Below, one piece after another: positions 10,101 through 20,890 of a stretch of DNA of 64,000 nucleotides. The translations under genes and the position numbers were made by a program. How positions within the stretch are numbered: the stretch's first letter is position 1; each line of letters begins with the position of its first letter. The notes under the pieces are model-generated. The model searched no databases, was not told the origin of the DNA, and saw only the letters and a program-made list of their open reading frames with translations. Source of the DNA: Lingula anatina (lineage: Eukaryota; Brachiopoda; Lingulata; Lingulida; Lingulidae); contig NW_019775413.1 of the NCBI RefSeq assembly GCF_001039355.2, forward strand, positions 728,123-792,122. The letters run 5' to 3'.

Positions 10101-11612
10101 TTATATACAAATGTAAATTATTGTTAAGTTCAAAAGATTTCATCAAATTTATTAATGTTTTTAGTGTGATAGTACAACTTCATCATTAAACAAATTACTT
10201 TATAACAAATTCATTTTCGTTGAGTACAAGTACAGAAACATAACCACCTATCCTCCATGTAAAGGTGGGGAAAACAAATGAACAGGTAAACAGATATTCT
10301 AAGAATATTTTCAGTGTGCAGTAATGGGTAGTGGGTAGGTAGGTAGTAGTCAAGCAATACAAAGTGACAGATAGTCAAAGGGATACCTACTGTAGATAAG
10401 CGGGAATCTGTTTACCCCACCTCTCCCGAGAGATGCACCTTGATTCAAGGCTTACTAAATCAAGGAGGGAGTAACGAAGCAATTAAAGGTAACAGATAAT
10501 TCAACAAGGGGTTACCTGAGAGTGAGATCATCTGTTTACCCCACCTTTACCTGATCAAATTTAAAATAATTTGTTAAATGAAAATAGCATTCTCTATCCT
10601 CGAGTTGCATCATCACACTAAGAAATATCAATTAAATGGATGAAAAGATTTGAACATTATACTCTTTTCTTTTTATTTGTACATAAATATATATTTGGGG
10701 GGGGGGGGAATTATCCTATGGAGGATTTTCCTGTTACCTTACATTATCTATCAAATATCGAAACAATATTTTAGTCTCAGGTCTGGCTTTTGGTCCATAT
10801 AATGCCGGCTACTATGCTGTCGCCAACGAAATCATGAACGGAGAGAACGTTGACGCGTTATTCCTTACTTTGCGGTTCAGTACAGGCGTTGGAGCAACTA
10901 CAGGCCCGTATTTGGCAGGTAGATTAAGGCCGTCCTGGGCGTGTATCTGAATACACCTTAATCCGTTTGCTCACTACTACATGTACTTCCGTCCTTTGGA
11001 ACATACCATGTATCCTTTACACTATTTGTACGTTACAGAGTCTCATTAACGGTAAAACATCCTATTATACCGAACTCGCGCAGGCTGTACATGATGACTG
11101 TTGTAATTATAAGATATATATACATGTGTTTATAATACAGGTTGTTATTTCCAGCAATATTATTATTATTATTATTGTTATTATTATTATTATTAATTTT
11201 TCATATGTGCTACATGTTGTCAGGGTGCTTTATAAGAGCTGTCTCACTTTTAATCAAACGAATTTCCAGTTTTCCTATTCTATTCAATTTGATCTCCAAA
11301 TGTTTATAATTAGGATGTTTTACGATACCAGAGTGTGTCAATATTGAAAAAAAAGTGTAATTAATATTTTATTTACTGTGGTCCCTGACAATGAACATCG
11401 TTTTTTTTTTTTTTCATATGTTCTTTTATTGAACATCCTATTATGCTTCAGGTTATATTCGTGACGTCACAGGAAGTTACTTCGCAGTGTTTCTGGCTAT
11501 TGCGTCATGCTTTGGTGTGTTCGTCCTAGCATCAGGTGCTATTATATTTATCAACAAATGGAGGAACTTGCGAAGTTTAGAAGTTATGAGGAACAGTATC
11601 AATCCTGAGTAA
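7171..11612 (+). CDS. Monocarboxylate-transporter-like (SLC16/MFS) gene, internal exons not found
   Basis: Four exons with phase-1 junctions can be joined: 7171(or ATG 7206)-7359, 9553-9720, 10775-10918 and 11452-11612 (stop TAA 11610-11612). Exon 1 encodes a TM1-like segment (LGISIPLFVLSAGIETSWG) ending before the position where SLC16 proteins continue with WIGS. Exons 2-4 encode the C-terminal half: LGIMGMVGQLFFSWVGD (TM7-8 turn), AFGPYNAGYYAVANEI, TGPYLAG and GYIRDVTGSYFAVFLAI, matching TM7-12 of monocarboxylate transporters, with a short cytosolic tail. The family moves monocarboxylates and related solutes across the plasma membrane with protons. Only about 210 of the usual 400-500 residues are present: TM2-6 are missing between 7360 and 9552, where there are a contig join, duplicated sequence and a MITE. 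An AATAAA lies at 11804-11809. Donors are GTAAG, GTAAGT and GTAGAT. Confidence 0.72.
7444..8412 (+). repeat. Duplicated intronic block around N at 7879
   Basis: Bases 7444-7878 recur at 7985-8412 with a 6-base indel (CTGTAC) as the main difference. Between them are the N and about 105 bases ending in AATAAA. Either a tandem duplication in the transporter intron or a misjoined haplotype; the N favours the latter. Confidence 0.7.
8413..9265. other. Intronic sequence with (TTA)n microsatellite
   Basis: No transporter exon could be recognised here. Two stretches (8430-8600 and 8640-8800) look like diverged copies of each other. A trinucleotide TTA repeat spans about 9004-9043. Confidence 0.5.
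9266..9550 (+). mobile_element. MITE-1, copy 1, abutting a transporter exon
   Basis: A 285-base element with terminal inverted repeats: left GCCCCCCGCAAGAAAATGC, right ending ...CGTTTTCGTGC. It is full of the short motif GCAGTAG and its complement CTACTGC. A second copy lies in opposite orientation at 33214-33500 with the complete right terminus (GCGGGGC). Here the right end lacks the last G/C bases and runs directly into the splice acceptor CAG of the exon at 9553. There is no coding capacity, so it is a non-autonomous DNA transposon of unknown superfamily. Confidence 0.75.
10044..10718. mobile_element. Foldback element in a transporter intron
   Basis: Two arms of more than 200 bases are inverted complements of each other: roughly 10044-10310 and 10510-10718. 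The outermost bases read TAGGACAATTCC on the left and GGAATTATCCTA on the right. Arm features such as GTAAAGGTGGGG / CCCCACCTTTAC and TAGTGTGAT / ATCACACTA pair. The right end includes a run of 14 G. It has no coding capacity and is probably a MITE or foldback transposon. Confidence 0.7.
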
Positions 11613-13223
11613 ATACTACACAATCAAACACATTATTATTGTCTTGGTATTCAGACTGAGGCAATCAAAAAAAAAAAAAAAAAAAAAAGAACGATGACAA
11701 AAATGAACATGCGGACAACCGCTACAGTTTAAAATGAATATGAACAGTAATTTGATAGAAATTTGAAAGAGAGTGTCTTGTAATAGAGGAAACATTTTCA
11801 TTAAATAAAACCAGCAAGCACGAATACAAAGTTGAAACATTGAGAGATATGAAAAACATAAAACTGTCACTTAAAATTTAAAATATTCATGCGATTTAAT
11901 AAATTTCCAGTACATTACAGGTGTATTTCACCAGAACAGCATATTTATTTAGATAGGGGGTTACTGAAACATAAACTTTGGTCACTGTACGAACTGCAGG
12001 TTATGCCTGTTGTATCGAGCTGAACTGGATTGCGTTATGCACTAATTATAAGTCGTACACGTAATGCCCTATATCGGGCCCACGCTTGAATAAAGCGAAC
12101 TAAATTCATACAAGTTTAATTAGTACATTCATTCCATGTGTATAAAAAGGTGGACAACGGTGTGTAGAAAAAACAGAAACCACTGACATTTTGCCCCCAA
12201 ATCTTTCAGTTCTATTGGGCCTCTTCAGGCTTTCGAAGTCTCTTATGTTTCCTTCCAATTCCCATTCCCCATAGTCATAAGACGATCTGCCTATCCATAG
12301 CAATCACGGTGGATCTTCCATTATGCTAAGGGGGGTTACTATAATTCGTTAGGCATATGGGTAATACTGACCGCTTTTGTCTCGTTCATTTAGTCATACA
12401 GTTTAATGGGAGTGGGAGGGATGGAGGGAGGAAGGGAGGAGTTAACCCATAAGGCGCACTTGGCCAACTTCCCTTCTCCCTCGATCCACCATCAGAAATG
12501 TTATTTCTACTGAGAGCAACGAACGGTGATTTTCACAGCGTCTTGGTGTTTGGCCTTCTTCATCTATTGATGATCATGATCTATAGTCTTCCCATCATGT
12601 TTGGATTTCACATCGACCTCTAAGTGTTGCTCCTATTTTCATGACATCCACATTGTTTTTATTCAATTTCAGCAAACACCCCAAGGGTAGAAAAGAAAAC
12701 CAAATATATGCTAAGATTCGGATTACACAAAAAGAAGTAGTACAATGGAGGGACTTCCTTGTTAATATTTTTAAAAAATAAGTTGTGTCTCAGCGTTCGA
12801 TCGGAAAAAATGCATTTTATTCCCAGAGCAGGAAGTGAAATGTGTGTGTTTTCTACGGGATACCTATAAATAGGCCGTTCCATATTTATAAATGTCTTGT
12901 CTTCGACTTTTCCCCCGGTTTATTGTGTGATATTGTGTGGATGATATTTCATCCTATAGACGTTTCGCTTTTTTAATTAAAATGTATTCCTTTTCTTTTA
13001 GCACAAAATCGACAGTAGATCAATAATTCAACTGGATTGCAGACTTAAGTAAAAATATAAAGCAGTTTTGTGGCATTGCCGTCATAAAGTAGCGTGACGC
13101 TAATGCTTGCTTCTCTTTTTTTTTGCAACCAACTTCACCAATGATACTAAAATGTCTGCGTTGCAAATAAGAAAGACAGACTAGAGAAATACTTTGTGAA
13201 ATAATACGTGAACCAGAAAAAAA
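11613..13223. other. Intergenic, no gene seen
   Basis: Holds the transporter 3'UTR (AATAAA at 11804-11809), an A run at 11669-11688, and low-complexity sequence. The minus strand at 12110-12300 gives a short peptide (RPNRTERFGGKMSV) of the sort found in repeats, with no recognisable gene. A purine-rich tract spans 12415-12445. Confidence 0.5.
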
Positions 13224-15561
13224 ATGAAACTGCATATGAAATATTACGTTTTAATAATTTCACTCTGCCTTGCATTTTATCCGGATCACGGAGTCGCGGT
13301 GACAGATGCAACATACTGGCGAAAACCTGGTGTTAGACTGGTGAACGGCGTTGGTGGCGGTAAACAGCACATAGTACATACTGTAGGGGGTTGCACTCTC
13401 CTCTGCCTTGGCCTCACCCCTGCCGCCTGTAGATCTGTGAACTACCATAGCGGGAGCAAGACATGTGAAGTGAACGACAAGGCTGACGGCGATGTTGATG
13501 GTGTAGGTCTCGTTGCGGACGGTGACTGGGACTATCTATATTCTGAAGTTGGTAAGTCTTAATGTTTATATACGTGGTTGATTTATTTACAGTCGATTCT
13601 AAATGACTCTGGAACTTTGGAACCGGGTAATCTGAATAAGGCACGCGTAAATTCGAGTACTAGTAATATTCATAAATTAAAACTTACCTTTTAGCAAAGT
13701 CACATCCTTTACAAGTTGCAACTGCTTAACGTAATTAACATAATTTCATTAAAAAGGCGACGAATTATACGAATTAAGTATACTGTACATACATGTATGA
13801 TTCCATTTAAAAGAATTGCTACCCCTGATTAGTTGGAAATATGTCGAAATTTGGAAGTCTTTATATTGCTTTATTTTTTCACTGCATACTACTGCGTGTA
13901 ATAGCAGAGTAAAACTCGCCGTGAAGTCATTGCATTATTAACTTAATATTCTCAATTTATCATTTTTGATTTGAGGAAGAGGTTGGGAGGGAACGAAAGT
14001 TTGATTATGACATTCTGCTTGTTCCTGCATGCTTAAAAGAGACCAACACTTTTTACAGTCCCATTAGCTTCATGTTCAGCATGGCAACAGATTAGCAGCA
14101 CGAGCGGCCTATATCCAGTTGATCCAGACGGCACCGGGGCTGCGAGCGCTTTCAATGTGCATTGTAATATGTCGACGTCTCCAGCCACGGCGATTTTCCA
14201 CCACGATCAGGAGTCAAGGACGCATGTTGACGGCTATAAAGACGCTCAGTCCTACTCCACTGCACTGTCATATGGACGTGAGTATAGTCTCTGTTATATC
14301 GGTGTGGCGGAAATGGTACCTTGCCAGAAGTTGAAAATTGGCTCAGATGTGGACAATTTTTTTTTCTTTTGTTTGTTGTTGTTTGAAGTGTTGTAAGGTG
14401 CACTTGAACGCTTTAATCAAGACAAAGAAAAATGCGTACGAGAAGGTTTCTGTTCTAGCAAATCTGATATATTTATGTGATATATATACAGTTGGAGCAA
14501 ATTACCAAGTATTTGGATAAACATGTAAATGAGCCAAGGGTCTGATGCATATATATCGGTATAGGATACGAGGAACATAACTTTTTTCAGTAAGCATAGA
14601 GCAAATGGCTGCGTATGTGGACAGGGAAGGAATCAGTTGTTCCCAGCACATGAAATACGAATGCAAGGGCTCCGTCATCTTGAAAAGTGGTACTATCTAC
14701 AGTGCATGGTATGACCGGAGTGGACAGCAGGCGCCATTTTGGGCTGGAGGAGATCCCAGCGGCGCCATGGGCAACTGCGCATGCTCACGAGATGGAACTT
14801 GTGAAGATGCAGACATGAGTGAGTTCATTTATCATATTGTAATATTGGGACTGTACGTGTTAGAGGCTTTTTTTACAGTAAGAAATACATTTAGTAAAAC
14901 CGAGTTGAAGTTCATAAAGTACATTTCATTAATTGAAAAATTGCACGTTTCGGTTTCTGAGAACGATTGCCAGGTTGCTAAAACACCACTATATGGATAC
15001 CTTGAAGTAAAGTTACAGTGCTTAACAAAATCTATGGTTATTTTTGTATTACTTCTGAATATATATTGTTCTGGTTCAATGTTACACACACACACCGTTG
15101 TAATTTTTATCACCATATGTCCGTTTAATAACTGCAGACTTTTGGAATGCATGCATGTATCAGAAGACCTGCCTTCCTATTTTGGTTGAAGGTTTTGTGG
15201 CGGGTCACCGCCTCTGCCGTGGTCAAATGAGTGATTATGGGTCTGTTTATAAAATATGTGTTTATATAAAACCCCATTAAAGAAATCCCTGCATTGGATA
15301 TTGCCACTTACCTAGAATAAAACCAAAAAAAAAAAAAAAAAAAGCGCCACGAATGACCTAAAGAGAACTGTTCTACATGTACAATTAACTATTTTTCTTT
15401 CAGACTGCAACTGTGACGTAGAGGACAACAACGAGTGGCGATCAGACGAGGGCGTTATCACCGAGTCCAGTTACTTACCGATAACCAGGGTCACGTTTGG
15501 GGACACGGGTGGATCCGAAGAAGGCTACCACACCATCGGTCCACTGGTCTGTGAAGGATAA
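13224..15561 (+). CDS. Secreted PAN/apple plus CNTNAP-type fibrinogen-like domain protein
   Basis: Four exons join in phase 1: 13224-13551, 14059-14277, 14591-14818 and 15404-15561 (stop 15559-15561). Exon 1 gives a hydrophobic signal peptide (YYVLIISLCLAFYP) and a PAN/apple-like domain with spaced cysteines (GGCTLLCL, ACRSVNYH, KTCEVND). Exons 2-4 give a fibrinogen-like domain of the type in contactin-associated proteins: SGLYPVDPDGTG, FHHDQESRTHVDGY, CSQHMKYECKGS, FWAGGDPSG, CACSRDGTC, then NCNCDVEDNNEWR, ITRVTFGDTG and a terminal GPLVCEG. No transmembrane segment or laminin G domain follows, so the product is a small secreted, probably disulphide-bonded adhesion or recognition protein of about 310 residues. 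The exon 2 start at 14059 rather than 14080 is chosen for its pyrimidine tract and the gained Cys. Poly-A signals lie near 16000. The precise ligand is unknown. Confidence 0.83.
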
Positions 15562-16530
15562 TTGGAATATAGCCTAACAGTAAAGACAGAGAGCCACTGA
15601 GTTGTATGATTTTGTGTTGAAGATTTTATGTGTGTTATTTAAGTTGATATTTGGTTAAAGTTATTCTAAAACATCATGTTTAGACATACAGTTGTAAGCG
15701 TAATTTCCTTTATGTCATAAGCGGTGTTTTCATAAGACACGCCCCTCTAATATTGTATATATGTTTAGACTGATGCTTCGCGGTTCTGGATAAAAAAAGT
15801 CTAAGGAGGGTTTACTCATACTGGTCATCTCTCTTCTGTTGGCTCTTCATTGTCATGTTTATACAGCTCTTTTTGGAAACCAGTCGATCGATGACAAAAG
15901 TTCGCCAAATGGCACTTTTTTTCGGAGTCACAAATCATCTAGCTGGGCGCCTTAATTATGTATACATTTAACTATCCTAGCTAACCCAATTTGTGCGAAT
16001 AAAATAAACGTTGTGTAAATAATGTATAGACTATATGTAAGTCAGCGATTTTTGTCACACTTTTACAGGGTATATAGGCACTTTGTCTATACAATTTATA
16101 TATTCTGATAGCTGCATCTGTCAGTTGGCGCTCTGGCAGTCCAACACGTTATTTTGCCTGAGATTGCAATACCATCTTTAAATATATTGATATGAGTGGT
16201 TTTAACTGATGCCTGTTTATTTGCCAGCTTTACTGTCTGGTTATTATTCCGCTTGTATTAAATACATATATAAAGAGCATATGTGTTTGCAAGTTATATC
16301 CAGGGCAACGTTGGTTAAAACTGTTTATTGACACCGACTCGTTTCTCAATCAACAAGGTTTTACTTGAAAAGAAGTTCGTCTCTACCACGTCATGTATAC
16401 AAAACCATACCAATGCTGTTCCAGATATAAACCTGTGTGTTTCTACTTTTCGTTTTCATTTCATTATATAAAAGAAAAGCATGATAAGGAGGTTGATTTA
16501 TAGAAAATATTCCCTGCCGCTTTGTGCACT
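15562..16530. other. 3' flank of the PAN/fibrinogen-like gene
   Basis: AATAAAATAAA near 15999-16010 is a likely poly-A signal. Otherwise AT-rich sequence without a visible gene. Confidence 0.5.
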
Positions 16531-16531
16531 C

Positions 16532-16762
16532 TAAGGGTGTATTCCCAGAGATTTAGATCGATCCAGTGATTAAGATTTAGATCGACCTAACTCCCTGGGG
16601 GTTCACGCAAAATTGCAGTCCGCCGAGCGCGCACCATAGTTAATTACCCCCTTACAGCTTTCAGTAGGCGGGACAGACGCTTAAGCCCGCTAAGCTGACA
16701 GTAATCTAATGAGGCTCCCCACAGGGATAGATCGATCTAAAATCTATGGAAATGGGGTCTAA
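16532..16762. mobile_element. MITE-like element with imperfect inverted ends
   Basis: The left end (AGGGTGTATTCCCAGAGA then TTTAGATCGATC) is complementary with mismatches to the right end (GATCGATCTAAAATC then TATGGAAATGGGGTCT). Interior GC content is higher than the surroundings and there is no open frame. Superfamily not identified. Confidence 0.5.
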
Positions 16763-16960
16763 GTTGCCACTTAACCATTTAGATCTATTTTTACAATGTA
16801 GATTAGGTCAAACAAAAAAGGTCATTGTCTTCCAGTACAACACATCTTATTATTTCACTTTAACGGATTTGCCAATGTATCGGGATATATAGTAGTCAAA
16901 TTGTTTAAATAAAAAAAAAAAAAAAAAAGAACAAAACAAAACAACAAGGCTTGTCAAGTT

Positions 16961-18132
16961 CTAAATTAGATCGGAGTCAAATTCGTCAGCTTCAATTTCG
17001 CCATCCTTGTTTTCATCCATGGCATCAAACTTCACTTCAAAGATATGAATCCATCACTAAAAAAATATAATGAGATTTGACCACATTTAAGGAATTGCAT
17101 AAATTGGCGAGATTATTTACTGAAGAAAAATTGCCATTACGGTTATATTCCATCGGTGTTAAATTCGTACAGGTTAATTTCAATTCGCAGTAAAAATCAT
17201 TTATAAATATTTTAGGTTAAAATCAAATGTATTAAAACCTTCCTACATTTACATATATTACCCATATTTTATGAGAAATATGTCCCGTATCGGCCTTTAT
17301 TAGTGACGGTCACTATATTTTTTCAAACTACACGCTATAAAGAAAAAATCTCACCCGCCTACGAATACATCGTTTGCGTCAGCACCCGTAAGAGGTCTTG
17401 AAAGTTCCCTTTTTCTGTCATTACAAACGCAACGCCCGGTTAGATACCTGACAATATATATATATATTGATGACCCTGTGATGTAATCAATATATGATGG
17501 TAGTTCCATATATATATCGACACTATATATATCGATAATCAATTTTAATTTAAAAATCGTTGGGTTACTGCGAATAGAAAGCGACTACAGACTGATTTTA
17601 AGTTTCTTCATGACAAGTTTAATATCAACGCTTAAGGGTACATTCTTAGGAAAGCAAACTGCATAGAAATTCAATAAGATTTTCAAAAGCAATGGCAGGA
17701 CTGCATGCACACGTGGATCTACGGTAGCTCAGGAAAATAACGATATGTGCATCAACATTTAAATGAAATAGCCTTTCTTTTTTGGACTCTGAGCATAAAT
17801 AAAAGTTATTAAGGCTGCACAGTTGACATCAAGATATCCACTGTCAGTCAAATCAGTAGATTTGCGTTCCATGCGAAAACGGAGTACGTTTACTTGATGC
17901 AACAGCACCATTGAATGGACACACTAATAATGGACAGGGCTATCAAATTAATAATGCCGCTTCACTTCAGCTTTTGTCACCATCTGCCTGCGCCATCGAA
18001 ACGCGAGCAATTTTCCCATGCGTTAGTGAGATATGATAGAGTGTGATATGTATTCGCAAGAGATACGGATAACGTACCAAAGTCCTGGAATGGAGCACAA
18101 CGGAAATGCAATAAAACATTTTTCATGTTCAG

Positions 18133-18163
<31 letters not shown>

Positions 18164-18990
18164 ACAAAAACTTACACAGTCGTTGGGTTACAGCTTTCTT
18201 TGCACCCTCCCTGGCATGCGCAGCCAAATATATTGCACTTCCCTTTGCCACAGTAATTGAATAAAGGCACCTGGAGAGGGCAAATAAAACGTAAAGCCTA
18301 TAGTTTTGTGCGTTGGTAATTTTTTTTTAAACTAACATTCATAGGTGTAACATTATTCCAGAAAAATGGCCGTTTGATATAATGACTTCAAAAAGAGAGT
18401 GCATTAATCTATATTTCATGTTAAATAGTACAAATTTCTCATCAGCGTTTTCTCATAGCATTTTTGTCTATCGCACATTCTATACATGTGCCCACTGTTT
18501 GATGATTGGGTATTAATCTTTTACTTAACCGCCTTCATCATGTCACTACCTCCATTGCCATGGAAATACGTTATTAAGACAATTATTTTTCTCCGTTTAG
18601 TTAAATGAGGTCTACTTTTATGAATGATTAAACCTACATGTCATTGATAAAAATAATAATAATTATAATAATAATAATAATAATATGTATCTATTTGCAA
18701 CTTAAAAAAGTTGGATTTTACAATTAAAAAAAACAACAAATAGTGGTGAGATGCACATTATTAAAATATACTTTTAAATGCTAAAAAATGAGTCAAAAAG
18801 TGCATGACAAAGAGTCAAGCAGTGCAACTGATGTAAAGTAACAATACATGTATCTACAATAAAACATTACCCAACTGCAGTCCGCACAATATCCTCTACC
18901 AGTCGCGTGACAACACTCGGCTTGGATGTCTGCTATCATCAGGTTTATCAAGAAGACGGTAGCAACAAAGTTTGCAAATACCGCAGCCAT
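16961..18990 (-). CDS. Diedel-like cysteine-rich secreted peptide with a frame-broken EF-hand tail
   Basis: Minus-strand exons: 18990-18871, 18270-18176, 17447-17355 and 17056 downward. Exon 1 encodes a signal peptide (FVATVFLINLMIADIQA) and the mature start ECCHATGRGYCADCSW. Exon 2 encodes NYCGKGKCNIFGCACQGGC, the signature of the Diedel family of small secreted immune-modulating peptides. Exon 3 adds RCVCNDRKREL and the acidic TGADANDVFVGG. The junctions are phase 0, 2 and 2, with good donors GTAAGT and GTGAGA. Twelve cysteines are visible. In exon 4 the spliced frame reads DGFISLK then stops at 17034-17032; a neighbouring frame continues to a stop at 16961-16963 and encodes a textbook EF-hand loop, DENKDGEIEADEF. 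So either the protein ends early or a one-base indel split an EF-hand pair. An in-frame TAA right after exon 2 would give a shorter product if that donor is unused. Confidence 0.68.
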
Positions 18991-19347
18991 CTTTTTCAGC
19001 GCAAAAAAAAAAAAAAAAAAAAAAGAAGATAAAACACAGCACGTTATCTTCTCGATATAACTAAAAAATCGAATTTTTTAATTCCACTAAAAAATTAAAA
19101 CGCCTTGGATTGTTCTACCTGGAAAACATTGAAGGAAAACAACGTCGATCTATAACAATGAAACGATTTTGTTCACACAAAGGATTGGCAAACATTCTAA
19201 GTACATTGCATGTTTACAGTATTGCCTCTTTTGTTAAAATATGTGCATGGATTAGTCTTAATGTATTTGTCTCAACATTATTCCTTGGAGGTGTGAATGC
19301 TGCTGCGTCAACTATATGAAAGTCCAACGGCAAAATGTTACCGGTGC

Positions 19348-19433
<86 letters not shown>

Positions 19434-20189
19434 CCCTATAGGTCTGCACATAACTATCAGCATGATTTTATGACTTCCAGTAATACATCAAAAGAGATAC
19501 CGTGAATAACATGCTGATGTCAAAAGCAATGCTATGTTCCAACCAGCATCGATAAAAAGCACAACGCGCTCGAAATACAATCTTCTCTAAAAAGTAAGAT
19601 TTATGTTGTGAAGCTGAGTGGATGACCCGTTTTCACCCATTCACCTTGAAAATGGTTAACTGGGTAATTTAATTTAGACATGATTCCTGGTCATTTTGGT
19701 AATATACTGATTTTTTTCGCCGGCAATTGACATCCATTTGATATGCAGGTACTCATGTTTTTTGTTAAATTAAAACCTAGAATTTTATTGATTAATTTAT
19801 TTATCTATTTTGTAAAAAAAAATTTCATAGTCTCTAGAGAGGCTTAAAAATAGATTTATTCTTTCCTAGGAAACTTGAGTCAAATACGACACCTCACGTT
19901 TAAACTACACGAAAGGTCAAGAATTCTGAAGTGCAATCTTGTTTCTTTAATATATAGCCTCGCTTGTCAACACACGGGTTAATATATGCGTCAGGTCAGG
20001 GTTAATATATGCGTCAGGTCACGTTTAATATATGCGTCTTGCCACCATATCTTGTGAAATTTGAAATTTGTTGAATAAACTGACGCTTAATTATCACCCA
20101 CATCGTCCTCCGGTGAAATATTATCGACAGCCTGTGATGAGATATTTTGCTGCAGGACTATGGAGACTCAACTGCCAGATTATTATGAT
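18991..20189. other. Intergenic with simple repeats
   Basis: An A run at about 19000-19023 sits just upstream of the Diedel-like ATG. A longer A run (about 19350-19380) is followed by (AT)n to about 19431. Three tandem copies of a 22-base unit with core TTAATATATGCGTC lie at 19975-20040. No gene seen. Confidence 0.6.
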
Positions 20190-20890
20190 AATGTTCATTA
20201 ATAGATCAAAGGAACCAAGGTGAAAGGAAGAAACAACAAAGGTAGAAACACAATTGTCAGTATTGCTCCAAAACTTTTGTTCTTGTGAATCCAGTTACGC
20301 CTGTCAGCTACGTCTTCAACAGCGAAGCGTTCATATTTGTAAATATATATTTTATTTGATACAAGCATATTGCGTTGATATCCAGAAATAAGCAAATAAA
20401 TGAAAATAAAGATAAATGATGCAATGAATAGTATCTTACTTCGAAAATCATCTTGGCCCATTCATACAATAAAACAGCGCTATATTCCAAACGTAAGCAA
20501 TAAAAAGCTACAAATTCATAAAAAGCAACAAAAGTAATAATAAAAAGATGAGGGTAGGATTAGATTTATTCTTACTGATTACGAAGAAATGCTGCGAAAA
20601 TGATTGATAAATATTTCAAAGAAATTAAATAGCTAATCAATCAATAAACCAGTATATCAGGTGGTTTTCTAATATTAATCACATATGCAATATGGTATTA
20701 ATAAGTCAATTAATTAATTAATTGGTTGATAAGTTACTTAATTTATTCTTTAATTAAATATTCTCTACCGAATTCCAGCCTCTTTGTAAGCTATCATACC
20801 TGAACTTTTCACAAATTTCCAAAACCCCTACTCAAATTTTTGCATAATGTTGCTAAATTATTAACAGGCTTAATTAAATAACTTATTAAT
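20190..20890. repeat. Dispersed repeat R, copy 1
   Basis: Shares with 25255-25770, 29980-30290, 31840-32480 and 53930-54545 an ordered series of blocks: GTGAATCC, AGCGAAACGTTC-like, ATCCAGAAATAA, AATGATGCAATGAATAG, ATCTTACTTCG, CAAACGCAAGCAATAAAA, then AT-rich TTAATTAATTAA tracts. The minus strand of several copies gives similar short peptides (RSKILFIASFIF, SGYQRNMLV), but no complete frame, so I annotate a repeat and not a gene. Confidence 0.65.

Noticed and set aside
14605-15189. A single 194-residue frame covering 14605-15189
   Set aside because: Only the first part is exon 3 of the PAN/fibrinogen-like gene; the remainder reads through the GTGAG donor at 14819 into intron.
20198-20490. 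Hydrophobic minus-strand frames as a membrane-protein gene
   Set aside because: They lie wholly inside dispersed repeat R, and homologous positions in other copies are interrupted.
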